Notes: generated by a model from the sequence alone, not told the origin. A stretch of 64,000 nt of DNA from Citrobacter farmeri (GCF_019048065.1 NZ_CP077291.1:992001-1056000); one strand, 5' to 3'; shown: positions 10,652-23,154, counted from the stretch's first letter. Numbers and translations: made by a program.

Positions 10652-11953
10652 ATGGCGCAATTCTACTCTGCAAAACGGCGCGTGACGACGCGCCAGATCA
10701 TAACCGTTACCGTCAATGACCTCGATTCTTTTGGTCAGGGCGTTGCGCGACACAACGGAAAGACGCTGTTTATCCCCGGATTGCTGCCGCAGGAAAGTGC
10801 GGAGGTGGCGATCACCGAAGATAAAAAACAGTATGCGAAAGCCCAGGTTAAGCGCCGTTTGAATGATAGCCCGGATCGCGTAACGCCGCGCTGTCCGCAC
10901 TTTGGCATTTGCGGCGGCTGTCAGCAACAGCACGCCAGTATTGAACTGCAACAGCGCAGTAAAAGTGCTGCGCTGTCACGTCTGATGAACAACGATGTCA
11001 CGGAGGTGATCGCCGATGCGCCGTGGGGCTATCGCCGTCGCGCGCGGTTAAGTCTCAACTATCAGCCGAAAACCCAGACGTTGCAGATGGGGTTTCGCAA
11101 GGCGGCGTCCAGCGACATTGTCGATGTCAGACAGTGCCCCATTTTAGTGCCCCAACTTGAAGCATTGCTGCCCGATCTCAGGGCATGCCTTGGTAGCCTG
11201 CAGGGCGTTCGCCATCTGGGGCACGTTGAACTGGTGCAGGCAGGCAGCGGCACGCTGATGATTCTGCGTCATACCGCGCCATTAAGTCGCGCGGATAACG
11301 AAAAACTGGAACGCTTTTCGCATTCAAAGGGACTGTCTCTTTATCTGGCACCACAAAGCGAGATACTGGAAACGTTATCTGGTCAGACGCCCTGGTATGA
11401 GTCAAACGGACTACGCTTAAACTTCAGTCCGCGTGATTTTATTCAGGTTAATGAAGGGGTGAACCAGAAAATGGTCGCCAGCGCGCTGGCGTGGCTGGAC
11501 GTACAGCCCGGCGACCGCGTGTTGGATCTCTTCTGCGGGATGGGCAATTTCACCCTCCCGCTGGCGACCCGGGCAGCAAGCGTCGTCGGGGTGGAAGGGG
11601 TACCGGCGCTGGTGGAAAAAGGGCGCGAAAACGCGCAACAAAATGGATTACATAATGTGACATTCTTTCATGAAAATCTCGAAGAGGATGTTACCCGACA
11701 GCCGTGGGCCAAACACGGTTTTGATAAAGTCTTGCTCGACCCTGCACGTGCAGGGGCTGCAAGCGTGATGCAACATATTATAAAATTGCAGCCTGGCCGC
11801 ATTGTTTATGTATCCTGTAATCCAGCTACGCTGGCGCGTGATAGCGAGGCGTTGTTTCGCGCAGGATACCAAATTCAGCGGCTGGCGATGCTCGATATGT
11901 TCCCCCACACGGGACACCTGGAATCAATGGTGTTGTTTGAGCATTCAAAATAA
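10652..11953 (+). CDS. rlmD: 23S rRNA (uracil-1939-C5)-methyltransferase RlmD
   Basis: RNA methyltransferase of 433 residues that makes m5U1939 in 23S rRNA. It has an N-terminal TRAM domain, a 4Fe-4S cluster site with Cys81, Cys87 and Cys90 ([11 protein letters not shown]) plus a fourth Cys in RQCPIL, and a SAM-binding domain with [14 protein letters not shown]. The catalytic cysteine is in [13 protein letters not shown]. The start at ATG 10652 gives the conserved [11 protein letters not shown]-terminus; an upstream in-frame start is ignored. relA follows after 48 bases, so the two may be co-transcribed, although relA normally has its own promoters. Confidence 0.96.
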   Translation: MAQFYSAKRRVTTRQIITVTVNDLDSFGQGVARHNGKTLFIPGLLPQESAEVAITEDKKQYAKAQVKRRLNDSPDRVTPRCPHFGICGGCQQQHASIELQQRSKSAALSRLMNNDVTEVIADAPWGYRRRARLSLNYQPKTQTLQMGFRKAASSDIVDVRQCPILVPQLEALLPDLRACLGSLQGVRHLGHVELVQAGSGTLMILRHTAPLSRADNEKLERFSHSKGLSLYLAPQSEILETLSGQTPWYESNGLRLNFSPRDFIQVNEGVNQKMVASALAWLDVQPGDRVLDLFCGMGNFTLPLATRAASVVGVEGVPALVEKGRENAQQNGLHNVTFFHENLEEDVTRQPWAKHGFDKVLLDPARAGAASVMQHIIKLQPGRIVYVSCNPATLARDSEALFRAGYQIQRLAMLDMFPHTGHLESMVLFEHSK

Positions 11954-12001
11954 ATCACGACTTGTCGACTTCGACAGGTCTCGTCCCTTAAGGAGAGGAC
12001 A

Positions 12002-14236
12002 ATGGTTGCGGTAAGAAGTGCACATCTAAATAAAGCTGGGGAATTTGATCCGAAAAAATGGATCAAAAGTCTTGGGATCACCAGCCAGCAGTCATGTGAA
12101 CGCTTAGCCGAAACCTGGGCGTATTGCCTGCAACAGACGCAGGGGCATCCGGATGCGGAGCTGCTGCTGTGGCGTGGCGTAGAGATGGTGGAAATCCTCT
12201 CGACGCTGAGTATGGATATCGACACGCTGCGGGCTGCGCTGCTGTTTCCTCTGGCAGATGCCAATGTCGTTAGCGAAGAGACCCTGCAGGAAAGCGTAGG
12301 CAAATCTATCGTCAACCTGATTCACGGCGTGCGTGATATGGCGGCCATCCGCCAACTGAAAGCGACCCATACCGATTCCGTCTCCTCAGAACAGGTCGAT
12401 AACGTGCGGCGGATGCTGCTGGCGATGGTCGACGACTTCCGCTGCGTGGTCATTAAACTTGCCGAACGAATTGCCCATCTGCGCGAAGTGAAAGACGCGC
12501 CGGAAGATGAGCGCGTACTGGCGGCGAAAGAGTGCACCAACATCTATGCGCCGCTGGCGAACCGATTAGGTATCGGGCAGTTGAAGTGGGAGCTGGAAGA
12601 TTATTGCTTCCGCTATCTGCATCCTGCCGAATACAAACGTATTGCCAAACTGCTGCACGAACGACGTATCGACAGGGAGCACTATATCGAAGAGTTCGTC
12701 GGTCATCTGCGCTCAGAAATGAAAACCGAGGGCGTGAAGGCGGAAGTGTACGGGCGCCCGAAACATATCTACAGCATCTGGCGGAAAATGCAGAAAAAGC
12801 ATCTGGCGTTTGATGAACTGTTTGATGTCCGTGCCGTACGTATTGTCGCCGAGCGTTTGCAGGACTGCTACGCAGCGCTGGGGATTGTGCACACCCACTA
12901 TCGCCATCTGCCGGATGAGTTTGACGACTACGTTGCCAACCCGAAACCGAATGGCTATCAGTCGATTCACACCGTGGTATTGGGGCCAGGTGGCAAAACG
13001 ATTGAGATCCAGATTCGAACCAAACAGATGCATGAAGATGCCGAGCTGGGCGTTGCCGCACACTGGAAATACAAAGAAGGTGCGGTCGCAGGCGGGGCGC
13101 GCTCGGGTCATGAGGACCGCATTGCCTGGCTGCGTAAGCTGATCGCCTGGCAGGAAGAGATGGCGGATTCCGGTGAGATGCTCGATGAAGTGCGCAGTCA
13201 GGTTTTCGACGATCGGGTCTACGTCTTTACGCCGAAGGGTGATGTGGTCGATCTGCCTGCTGGCTCCACGCCGCTCGATTTTGCGTACCACATTCACAGT
13301 GATGTCGGGCACCGCTGCATTGGGGCGAAAATTGGTGGGCGCATCGTGCCGTTTACCTATCAGCTACAGATGGGCGATCAGATCGAGATCATCACCCAGA
13401 AACAGCCGAACCCAAGTCGTGACTGGCTGAACCCGAATCTGGGCTATGTGACGACCAGTCGTGGGCGCTCGAAAATCCACGCCTGGTTCCGCAAACAGGA
13501 TCGGGACAAGAACATCCTTGCCGGACGGCAGATTCTGGATGATGAGCTGTCGCATTTGGGGATCAGCCTGAAAGAAGCGGAAAAACATCTGCTGCCGCGT
13601 TATAACTTTAACGAGCTGGAGGAGCTGCTGGCGGCGATTGGTGGTGGTGATATCCGTCTGAATCAGATGGTGAATTTCCTGCAATCGCAGTTCAACAAAC
13701 CGAGTGCCGCTGAAGAAGATGCCGCCGCGCTGAAACAGCTTCAGCAGAAAACGCATACCCCGCAGAACCGACGTAAAGATAATGGGCGTGTTGTTGTGGA
13801 AGGGGTCGGCAACCTGATGCATCACATTGCCCGCTGCTGCCAGCCGATTCCGGGCGATGAGATTGTCGGATTCATCACCCAGGGTCGCGGGATTTCCGTT
13901 CATCGGGCGGACTGTGAGCAACTGGTCGAACTGCGTGCGCATGCGCCGGAACGCCTTGTGGATGCCGTCTGGGGCGAAACCTACTCGGCGGGATACTCGC
14001 TGGTGGTACGTGTACAGGCCAACGATCGCAGCGGCTTACTGCGCGATATCACGACGATTCTGGCGAACGAGAAGGTTAACGTGCTTGGCGTTGCCAGCCG
14101 TAGTGATACCAAACAGCAGCTTGCCACCATCGACATGACGATTGAAATCTATAACCTGCAAGTGCTGGGACGTGTGCTCAGCAAGCTGAATCAGGTCCCC
14201 GATGTGATTGACGCGCGCCGTTTGCACGGCAATTAA
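12002..14236 (+). CDS. relA: GTP pyrophosphokinase RelA
   Basis: Ribosome-associated (p)ppGpp synthetase I, 744 residues, which makes pppGpp from GTP and ATP when uncharged tRNA enters the A site. Order: inactive pseudo-hydrolase domain where the HD pair is replaced (FPLADANV), synthetase domain with YGRPKHIYSIWRKM, TGS domain (VYVFTPKGDVVDLP), zinc-finger region with HHIARCCQPIPGD, and C-terminal ACT/RRM domain. The upstream GGAGAGGACA is a good ribosome-binding site. In E. coli mazEF follows directly; here the next gene is mazG after a REP-containing gap of 97 bases. Confidence 0.98.
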   Translation: MVAVRSAHLNKAGEFDPKKWIKSLGITSQQSCERLAETWAYCLQQTQGHPDAELLLWRGVEMVEILSTLSMDIDTLRAALLFPLADANVVSEETLQESVGKSIVNLIHGVRDMAAIRQLKATHTDSVSSEQVDNVRRMLLAMVDDFRCVVIKLAERIAHLREVKDAPEDERVLAAKECTNIYAPLANRLGIGQLKWELEDYCFRYLHPAEYKRIAKLLHERRIDREHYIEEFVGHLRSEMKTEGVKAEVYGRPKHIYSIWRKMQKKHLAFDELFDVRAVRIVAERLQDCYAALGIVHTHYRHLPDEFDDYVANPKPNGYQSIHTVVLGPGGKTIEIQIRTKQMHEDAELGVAAHWKYKEGAVAGGARSGHEDRIAWLRKLIAWQEEMADSGEMLDEVRSQVFDDRVYVFTPKGDVVDLPAGSTPLDFAYHIHSDVGHRCIGAKIGGRIVPFTYQLQMGDQIEIITQKQPNPSRDWLNPNLGYVTTSRGRSKIHAWFRKQDRDKNILAGRQILDDELSHLGISLKEAEKHLLPRYNFNELEELLAAIGGGDIRLNQMVNFLQSQFNKPSAAEEDAAALKQLQQKTHTPQNRRKDNGRVVVEGVGNLMHHIARCCQPIPGDEIVGFITQGRGISVHRADCEQLVELRAHAPERLVDAVWGETYSAGYSLVVRVQANDRSGLLRDITTILANEKVNVLGVASRSDTKQQLATIDMTIEIYNLQVLGRVLSKLNQVPDVIDARRLHGN

Positions 14237-14241
14237 TAATT

Positions 14242-14318
14242 TGTAGGCCGGATAAGGCGTTAGCCGTCATCCGGCAATATCACAATGCCCGATGACGTTT
14301 CGCTTATCGGGCCTGCGT
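14242..14318. repeat. BIME-like pair of REP elements between relA and mazG
   Basis: TAGGCCGGATAAGGC near 14244 and GTCATCCGGCA near 14267 form one REP-type stem; GCCCGATGACG and TTATCGGGCCTGCG form a second. It fills the site where mazEF stands in E. coli. Confidence 0.8.
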
Positions 14319-14333
14319 ATTCAGGACTCACCA

Positions 14334-15125
14334 ATGAACCAGATTGACCGCCTGCTTGGCATCATGCAGCGCCTGCGCGACCCGGAAACCGGCTGTCCGT
14401 GGGATAACGAACAGACTTTCGCCACGCTTGCCCCCTACACCCTTGAAGAAACTTACGAAGTGCTCGACGCGATTTCTCGTGAAGATTTTGACGATCTGCG
14501 CGGCGAACTGGGCGACCTGCTGTTCCAGGTGGTGTTTTACGCGCAGATAGCCCAGGAAGAAGGGCGCTTTGATTTCAATGATATTTGTGCCGCCATCAGT
14601 GACAAACTGGAGCGCCGCCATCCGCATGTTTTTGCCGATGCCCAGGCCCACAACAGCAGCGAAGTACTGGCCCGTTGGGAGCAAATCAAAACCGGCGAAC
14701 GGGCGCAAAAAGCGCAGCACTCCGCCCTTGACGATATTCCGCGCAGTTTACCGGCGTTAATGCGGGCACAGAAAATTCAGAAGCGCTGTTCCAATGTTGG
14801 CTTTGACTGGACGACGCTGGGACCGGTGGTCGATAAGGTGTACGAAGAGATCGACGAGGTCATGCACGAGGCGCGGCAGGCCGTTGTCGACCAGGCTAAA
14901 CTGGAAGAGGAAATGGGCGATTTGCTGTTTGCCACTGTCAATATGGCTCGTCACTTAGGCACTAAAGCGGAGACCGCCTTGCAAAAAGCCAACGAAAAGT
15001 TCGAGCGGCGTTTTCGTGAGGTCGAGCGGATTGTGGCGGCGCGGGGTCTGGAAATGACTGGCGTTGATCTGGAAACGATGGAAGAAGTCTGGCAGCAGGT
15101 AAAACGGCAGGAAATTGATCTCTAA
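14334..15125 (+). CDS. mazG: Nucleoside triphosphate pyrophosphohydrolase MazG
   Basis: A 263-residue, two-domain MazG protein that hydrolyses all NTPs and dNTPs to monophosphates and pyrophosphate. Each half carries the all-alpha NTP-PPase motif: EETYEVLDAI with EDFDDLRGELGDLLFQV in the first domain, and EEIDEVMHEA with KLEEEMGDLLFATVN in the second. The start at 14334 gives the conserved MNQIDRLL N-terminus. In E. coli mazG is the third gene of mazEFG and is restrained by MazEF; here there is no mazEF, so it must be expressed from relA read-through or its own promoter. Confidence 0.95.
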   Translation: MNQIDRLLGIMQRLRDPETGCPWDNEQTFATLAPYTLEETYEVLDAISREDFDDLRGELGDLLFQVVFYAQIAQEEGRFDFNDICAAISDKLERRHPHVFADAQAHNSSEVLARWEQIKTGERAQKAQHSALDDIPRSLPALMRAQKIQKRCSNVGFDWTTLGPVVDKVYEEIDEVMHEARQAVVDQAKLEEEMGDLLFATVNMARHLGTKAETALQKANEKFERRFREVERIVAARGLEMTGVDLETMEEVWQQVKRQEIDL

Positions 15126-15176
15126 GGAGTTTGAGCGGTCAAGGGCGTTTTGTGTGATTTTTTAAATAACAAGCTC

Positions 15177-15190
15177 TTGATTTGCGTCAA
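15177..15190 (+). promoter_or_regulatory. FNR-like site upstream of pyrG
   Basis: TTGATTTGCGTCAA matches the FNR palindrome TTGAT-N4-ATCAA in nine of ten positions. It lies about 90 bases before the pyrG -35 box. No role of FNR at pyrG is known to me, so this is only a sequence match. Confidence 0.3.
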
Positions 15191-15268
15191 AAACATTTAC
15201 CCCAAAGGGGCTATTTTCTCACTCCCGATGTTAATTGTGAGCTGACGAAGAGGAGGGATAATGAAAGT

Positions 15269-15297
15269 TTGTGGCGTACGTCATGTTCGGGTATACT
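15269..15297 (+). promoter_or_regulatory. pyrG promoter
   Basis: TTGTGG (15269-15274) and TATACT (15292-15297) are separated by 17 bases, a good sigma-70 pattern ending 52 bases before the pyrG start codon. Confidence 0.6.
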
Positions 15298-15334
15298 ACT
15301 TTCCCGTCCTGGTTATTCCATCGTTTCACCCTAA

Positions 15335-16987
<1,653 letters not shown>

Positions 16988-17004
16988 GAAGTAAAAAAAG
17001 TTAG

Positions 17005-18372
<1,368 letters not shown>

Positions 18373-18400
18373 TTTATTACTGTCGCTTTATACTCTAAGA

Positions 18401-18424
18401 AACCCGCTTCGGCGGGTTTTTTAT
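18401..18424 (+). terminator. eno terminator
   Basis: AACCCGC-TTCG-GCGGGTT followed by a T-run, 28 bases after the eno stop. It stands between convergent eno and the RpiR-type regulator and could serve both. Confidence 0.9.
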
Positions 18425-18428
18425 ACCT

Positions 18429-19253
18429 TTAAAGCAGTAGCGGTAGGGTCGCACTGGCCGTTTTCTGGCTTACATCGCTGTACTTTTCATCCAGTGCGAT
18501 CAGCGATGTGGTGAGCAGTTCTATCAACAGCATTACTCCCACCTTGGCGTTCAGCGCGCCGGCACTCAACGGACCTTCCGGTTTGGCCGCGACCAGTTGA
18601 ATATCACTCAGCGACGCTAACGGACTGCGCGGCGTATTACTCAGCGCCAGTACGTGCACACCTTGCTTACGCGCTAGTTTTACGACATGCAGCAGATCGC
18701 GCGTGGAGCCTGAACTGGAAATCGCCACCACGAGCGTGTTTTTACTCAGCGTTGTGGCGTTCATAGCAGCACGATGCATGTCGCTGAACAATTGTGCGGG
18801 TTTCCCCAGACGCAGGAGTTTGTAATGTAAATACTCCCCCAGAATAGCGCTGGCCGCGACGCCATAAATCTGCACTGACTGGGCCTGATGCAGTGCAAGC
18901 GCGGCGTCTTCCAGCAAGGTCCTGTCGAGTAATTTTGCTGTGTCCTGTAGCGCTTGCACGGATTCATTGACCACAGTGTCAATTTCATCGCCGCTGTGCT
19001 CTACAGACTGTCCTTGTCGGAGATCGAGTGCCAGCGCCATTTTGAATTCGTTATAGCCCTTACACCCCAGTGTTCGGCACAGACGTGTGACGCTAGCCTC
19101 GCTGGTGCCGCTTTCACGCGCCAGTTCGGTAATCGTCAGGTAGACCACTTTTGCAGGATCGTTAAGTACAAACTCTCCTAGCTTTTGTTGTGTTCGGCTA
19201 TATCCATCAACGCTCTGGCGCAATCTCAGCAGCAGGTTTTCATTTTCTGACAT
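18429..19253 (-). CDS. RpiR/MurR-family transcriptional regulator
   Basis: A 274-residue regulator with an N-terminal RpiR-type helix-turn-helix domain (about residues 1-77; LTITELARESGTSEASVTRLCRTLG is the recognition region) and a C-terminal SIS sugar-phosphate binding domain (about 120-260, with AISSSGSTRDLL). Such proteins sense phosphosugars and usually repress a neighbouring catabolic operon. It diverges from the PTS-nanE pair with a 165-base gap that contains candidate operators, so its ligand is probably N-acetylmannosamine-6-phosphate or a downstream phosphosugar. This ligand is inferred from the neighbours, not from the protein. Confidence 0.88.
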   Translation of the reverse strand: MSENENLLLRLRQSVDGYSRTQQKLGEFVLNDPAKVVYLTITELARESGTSEASVTRLCRTLGCKGYNEFKMALALDLRQGQSVEHSGDEIDTVVNESVQALQDTAKLLDRTLLEDAALALHQAQSVQIYGVAASAILGEYLHYKLLRLGKPAQLFSDMHRAAMNATTLSKNTLVVAISSSGSTRDLLHVVKLARKQGVHVLALSNTPRSPLASLSDIQLVAAKPEGPLSAGALNAKVGVMLLIELLTTSLIALDEKYSDVSQKTASATLPLLL

Positions 19254-19354
19254 GCAAAATCCTTAATGCGTTTATCTGTTAACAGTGTGGCGGAAAGCAG
19301 GGGCGAGATGCCAGACATTTTAAAAAAGTATGATCGGCTTCCTGGATTTTGATG

Positions 19355-19395
19355 ATAATTTTCACTTATAAAAATTAATATGGTAAAAATTTTCA
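19355..19395. promoter_or_regulatory. Candidate operator for the RpiR-type regulator
   Basis: ATAATTTTCA (19355-19364) is repeated as AAAATTTTCA (19386-19395), 31 bases apart, i.e. about three helix turns. Both lie in the A+T-rich divergent gap just upstream of the PTS gene ribosome-binding site. Binding by the regulator is inferred. Confidence 0.4.
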
Positions 19396-19418
19396 TCAAT
19401 AATCGAGGAGATGAAAAA

Positions 19419-20975
19419 ATGATGCAAATGTTTAGCGGCGCCTCATCGGGGGGATGGTTTGAAAAAGCACAGCGGTTCGGCAAATCCTTTATGTTGCCAA
19501 TTGCGGTATTGCCCGCAGCAGGACTGTTGCTAGGGATTGGCGGCGCGTTGTCAAATCCAAACACATTGACGGCATATCCGTTTTTAGATGTCGGCTGGTT
19601 GCAGGCAATCTTTACGATCATGACCAGCGCAGGTTCCATTGTGTTTGCCAACCTGTCGGTACTCTTTGCGGTAGGTGTCGCCGTGGGGCTGGCGAAAACG
19701 GATAAAGGTACTGCCGGGCTTGCCGCATTGCTGGCATTTCTGGTGATGAACGCCACCATCAACGCCTTATTAACGCTCAACGGAACGCTGGCGCAAGAGA
19801 ACCCGGGTGCTGTTGGCCAGGGAATGACGCTTGGTATTCAGACGCTGGAAACGGGCGTGTTTGGTGGGGTGGTGATTGGTCTTGTCACCTGCGCGTTGCA
19901 TAGCCGTTTCAATAAAGTCTCACTCCCTCAGTTTCTCGGTTTTTTTAGCGGTTCGCGTTTTGTACCGATTATTAGTTCCCTTGCCGCGATTGTAGTGGGG
20001 GCGGTTATGACGGTGGTTTGGCCGCATTTCCAGAAACTTATTTTTGGACTGGGCGGTCTGGTGGATGCGACGGGCTATCTGGGGACGCTGTTGTACGGCT
20101 TCATTCTGCGTATGCTTGGCCCACTGGGTTTACACCATATCTTTTATTTGCCGTTCTGGACGACGGCGCTGGGCGGCAGCGAAATCGTCAACGGTCAGTT
20201 GGTTGAAGGTACGCAGCGGATTTTCTTTGCCCAGCTTGCCGACCCGAATACGCAGCAGTTCTACGCGGGAACCGCGCGCTTTATGTCCGGGCGCTTTATC
20301 ACCATGATGTTCGGTCTGCTTGGCGCATGCCTGGCGATGTACCACACCGCAAAGCTGGAGAATAGAAAGGTTGTCGCCGGACTGCTGTTGTCGGCAGCCC
20401 TGACCTCTTTCCTGACAGGGATCACTGAGCCTATAGAGTTCTCCTTCCTGTTTGTCGCCCCCGTGTTGTACGTCATTCACGCCTTCTTCGATGGCCTGGC
20501 GTTTATGATCGCCCATATTTTACATATCACTATTGGGCAAACCTTTTCGGGTGGGCTTATCGATTTCCTCCTCTTTGGCGTGTTACAGGGAGAAGCTAAA
20601 ACCAACTGGATGTACGTCCCCATGGTGGGAATACCGTGGTTCTTCCTTTACTACTTCACCTTCCGCTATTTGATCACCCGCTTTGGCTGGCTGACACCGG
20701 GTCGTGAGAACGCAACCGCGATTGAGTCCGGCTTGCCTCAAAGTGAACGCGCAGCGGCAGTCATCGCTGGGCTGGGAGGCAAAGAGAATTTGGAAGAGGT
20801 GGACTGTTGCGCCACGCGCTTACGCGTGACGGTGAAAGAGAGCAGCAAGGTAGATGAAGCGGCGCTGAAAGCGACCGGAGCGCGTGGCGTGATTATTCGC
20901 GGCAACGGCGTTCAGGTGATTTATGGCCCGCATGTCACCATCATCAAAAACGAAGTTGAAGAGATTTTATCGTAA
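19419..20975 (+). CDS. PTS EIICB transporter, glucose/GlcNAc family (putative N-acetylmannosamine)
   Basis: Sugar phosphotransferase permease of 518 residues in the inner membrane. The N-terminal EIIC domain has about ten hydrophobic segments and the family motif [12 protein letters not shown]. The C-terminal EIIB domain carries the phospho-cysteine motif DCCATRLRV, with Cys464 aligned to the active site. There is no EIIA domain, so it likely borrows Crr (EIIA-Glc), as is known for MurP-type systems. The start at 19419 follows GAGGAG by eight bases; ATG 19422 is the alternative. Its stop overlaps the start of the nanE-type gene by one base, which points to N-acetylmannosamine as substrate. 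The substrate is an inference. Confidence 0.88.
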   Translation: MMQMFSGASSGGWFEKAQRFGKSFMLPIAVLPAAGLLLGIGGALSNPNTLTAYPFLDVGWLQAIFTIMTSAGSIVFANLSVLFAVGVAVGLAKTDKGTAGLAALLAFLVMNATINALLTLNGTLAQENPGAVGQGMTLGIQTLETGVFGGVVIGLVTCALHSRFNKVSLPQFLGFFSGSRFVPIISSLAAIVVGAVMTVVWPHFQKLIFGLGGLVDATGYLGTLLYGFILRMLGPLGLHHIFYLPFWTTALGGSEIVNGQLVEGTQRIFFAQLADPNTQQFYAGTARFMSGRFITMMFGLLGACLAMYHTAKLENRKVVAGLLLSAALTSFLTGITEPIEFSFLFVAPVLYVIHAFFDGLAFMIAHILHITIGQTFSGGLIDFLLFGVLQGEAKTNWMYVPMVGIPWFFLYYFTFRYLITRFGWLTPGRENATAIESGLPQSERAAAVIAGLGGKENLEEVDCCATRLRVTVKESSKVDEAALKATGARGVIIRGNGVQVIYGPHVTIIKNEVEEILS

Positions 20976-21664
20976 TGAAAACTGTACTGGATTCCCTGAA
21001 AGGTAAATTAATCGTCTCCTGTCAGGCGCTGGAAAATGAACCTCTACACAGTCCGTTTATTATGTCACGTATGGCGCTGGCGGCAGCACAAGGCGGTGCG
21101 GTAGGTATCCGTGCGAACAGCGTGGTGGACATTCGTGCTATCAAAGAGATTGTCTCCCTGCCGGTGATTGGGATTATCAAACGCGATTACCCTGGCAGTG
21201 AGGTGTTTATCACGGCCACTCTCCGGGAAGTGGATGAGCTGATGACCGTTGAACCGGAAATTATTGCCCTGGATGCCACTGCGCGCCCGCGCCCCGGTGG
21301 TCAGACGCTGGAAGAGTTGGTCACGCAGATCCGCGCTCGCTACCCGTCCGTACTGCTGATGGCGGATATTGCAACCGTAGACGAGGCGGTGACAGCCGAG
21401 CGTCTGGGGTTTGACTGTGTGGGCACCACGCTCTACGGCTATACCGCAGAAACCGTTGGGCATGTGCTGGTGGAGAATGACTGTGGGTTCTTGCGTGAGG
21501 TGTTGGCAGCGGTCAGCATTCCGGTCGTGGCGGAAGGGAACGTCGATACTCCGGAACGCGCCGCACGTTGCCTGGCATTAGGCGCTCATACCGTGGTGGT
21601 GGGCGGGGCAATCACTCGTCCGCAGCAGATAACGGCACGCTTTATCGCAGCGATCGCCTCTTAA
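20975..21664 (+). CDS. nanE: N-acetylmannosamine-6-phosphate 2-epimerase (NanE family)
   Basis: A 229-residue TIM-barrel enzyme of the NanE family that converts ManNAc-6-phosphate to GlcNAc-6-phosphate. Family motifs include [16 protein letters not shown] at the N-terminus, the catalytic Lys in [11 protein letters not shown], the Glu in [11 protein letters not shown] and the phosphate-binding VVGGAITRP near the end. It is translationally coupled to the PTS permease. With a PTS delivering ManNAc-6-P directly, no NanK kinase is needed, and none is present. GlcNAc-6-P would then go to NagA and NagB. A second nanE with the nan operon elsewhere is possible. Confidence 0.9.
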   Translation: MKTVLDSLKGKLIVSCQALENEPLHSPFIMSRMALAAAQGGAVGIRANSVVDIRAIKEIVSLPVIGIIKRDYPGSEVFITATLREVDELMTVEPEIIALDATARPRPGGQTLEELVTQIRARYPSVLLMADIATVDEAVTAERLGFDCVGTTLYGYTAETVGHVLVENDCGFLREVLAAVSIPVVAEGNVDTPERAARCLALGAHTVVVGGAITRPQQITARFIAAIAS

Positions 21665-21735
21665 AGCACCGATGGGGCATGATACTTTGGTGGGGATCTG
21701 CGATAATTATCGTTTATCCCCATATTGAGAGTGCT

Positions 21736-22407
21736 ATGCAGTACCCGATTAACGAGATGTTCCAGACCCTGCAAGGTGAGGGTTATTTTACCGGCGTCCC
21801 CGCCATTTTTATTCGTTTACAGGGATGCCCGGTTGGCTGTGCCTGGTGCGATACCAAACACACCTGGGATAAGCTTGAGGATCGGGAAGTTTCCCTGTAC
21901 AGCATCCTGGCGAAGACCAAAGAGAGTGATAAATGGGGGGCGGCAAGTAGTGAAGATCTGCTGGCAGTGATTGGCCGACAAGGGTACACCGCGCGTCATG
22001 TGGTGATTACCGGCGGTGAGCCCTGCATCCATGATCTAATGCCGCTTACCGACCTGCTGGAAAAGAACGGTTTTAGCTGCCAGATAGAGACCAGCGGTAC
22101 GCACGAAGTGCGCTGCACACCCAATACCTGGGTGACCGTTTCTCCGAAGGTGAACATGCGTGGTGGTTATGATGTCCTGTCTCAGGCACTGGAACGCGCA
22201 AATGAGATTAAACATCCGGTTGGGCGCGTACGTGATATTGAAGCGCTGGACGAACTGCTTGCCACGCTGAGCGACGATAAACCGCGGGTGATTGCGCTGC
22301 AACCTATCAGTCAGAAAGAAGATGCCACACGCCTGTGCATCGAAACCTGCATCGCGCGCAACTGGCGCTTGTCGATGCAAACACACAAGTATCTGAATAT
22401 TGCCTGA
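21736..22407 (+). CDS. queE: 7-carboxy-7-deazaguanine synthase QueE
   Basis: Radical SAM enzyme of 223 residues that turns 6-carboxy-tetrahydropterin into 7-carboxy-7-deazaguanine on the way to queuosine. The cluster cysteines are Cys31, Cys35 and Cys38 (GCPVGCAWCDTKHTW; spacing C-x3-C-x2-C). The SAM-binding GGEP motif follows. The start at 21736 gives MQYPINEMFQTLQGEG and the exact E. coli length. It is convergent with queD, which makes its substrate, with a terminator between the two. Confidence 0.96.
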   Translation: MQYPINEMFQTLQGEGYFTGVPAIFIRLQGCPVGCAWCDTKHTWDKLEDREVSLYSILAKTKESDKWGAASSEDLLAVIGRQGYTARHVVITGGEPCIHDLMPLTDLLEKNGFSCQIETSGTHEVRCTPNTWVTVSPKVNMRGGYDVLSQALERANEIKHPVGRVRDIEALDELLATLSDDKPRVIALQPISQKEDATRLCIETCIARNWRLSMQTHKYLNIA

Positions 22408-22411
22408 TAAA

Positions 22412-22439
22412 AAGCCCGGCGCGTTAGCTTACCGGGCTT
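22412..22439. terminator. Terminator between queE and queD
   Basis: AAGCCCGG (22412-22419) pairs with CCGGGCTT (22432-22439). The T-run is better on the minus strand, so it most clearly ends queD, but it may work in both directions. Confidence 0.75.
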
Positions 22440-22446
22440 ATCTGTA

Positions 22447-22480
22447 GTCCGGATGGGACGCTCTGCGTCACCATCCAGAC
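22447..22480. repeat. REP-like inverted repeat near queD
   Basis: GTCCGGATGG-GACG and CGTC-ACCATCCAGAC form an imperfect stem just past the queD stop codon, of REP type but diverged. Confidence 0.5.
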
Positions 22481-22486
22481 GAAACG

Positions 22487-22852
22487 TTATTCCCCGCGAT
22501 ACACACAACCCGCCGTACAGGTCTCTTTGATCATAACTGCGCTCAACAGTGGAATAGCAGGTTTGACCTGATCCCAAATCCATTTCGCCAACACTTCGCT
22601 GGTCGGATTTTCCAGACCGGGAATGTCGTTCAGATAGTAATGATCGAGTCGGTCGTAAGTCGGTTTGAATGCGGCTTTTAATTCGGCGAAATCGATAATC
22701 CAGCCTGTATGCGGGCAGACTTCACCGGTGACTTCAAGGCGCACCATAAAAGAATGTCCGTGCAGACGGCCACATTTATGTCCTTCAGGAACATGAGGCA
22801 GACGGTGAGCGGCTTCGAAGGTGAAATCTTTAAACAGGGTGGTGGTCATCAT
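22487..22852 (-). CDS. queD: 6-carboxy-5,6,7,8-tetrahydropterin synthase QueD
   Basis: A 121-residue PTPS-fold enzyme that makes 6-carboxytetrahydropterin from dihydroneopterin triphosphate, the second step to queuosine. The zinc ligands are His16 (FEAAHRL) with His31 and His33 (RLHGHSF), and the catalytic Cys27 lies in HKCGRLHGH. Length equals E. coli QueD. It is divergent from cysJ and convergent with queE. Two adjacent Met codons start the frame; the first is used here. Confidence 0.95.
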   Translation of the reverse strand: MMTTTLFKDFTFEAAHRLPHVPEGHKCGRLHGHSFMVRLEVTGEVCPHTGWIIDFAELKAAFKPTYDRLDHYYLNDIPGLENPTSEVLAKWIWDQVKPAIPLLSAVMIKETCTAGCVYRGE

Positions 22853-23154
22853 AAATTCTCAGTCAGGCAAAAAACCGCCGTAGGGTACCGGAAAGTACAT
22901 TTTTTATCATTAACTAAAACGGCTTTCCGTTGCAGATGACGCCATTTATTACCTTTACAAGAGATAACTCTATATATTTCATATGGTTATTTAATCGTTT
23001 TTGTTGTTAACAACTATAACTAAAACAGGTTAGTTCATTTGGTTATTTGTTATTTCCAACCCTTATTTAATTGTTATTATCCCCGCCGTTACCCTTACCT
23101 TCAGTTTGGGTTTTATTGCTTAAATCCGCTTTGCTTACTGGAACATAACGACGC
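22853..23154. promoter_or_regulatory. queD-cysJ divergent region with cysJIH promoter
   Basis: An A+T-rich gap of 302 bases. A candidate cysJ promoter is TTTCCA (23053-23058) and TATTAT (23075-23080) with 16-base spacing. The region just upstream (about 22975-23060), rich in AACTATAACTAAAAC and GTTATTTGTTATT stretches, is where CysB is known to bind at this operon in Salmonella and E. coli. CysB sites are poorly conserved, so I give no exact position. No gene is seen here. Confidence 0.5.
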
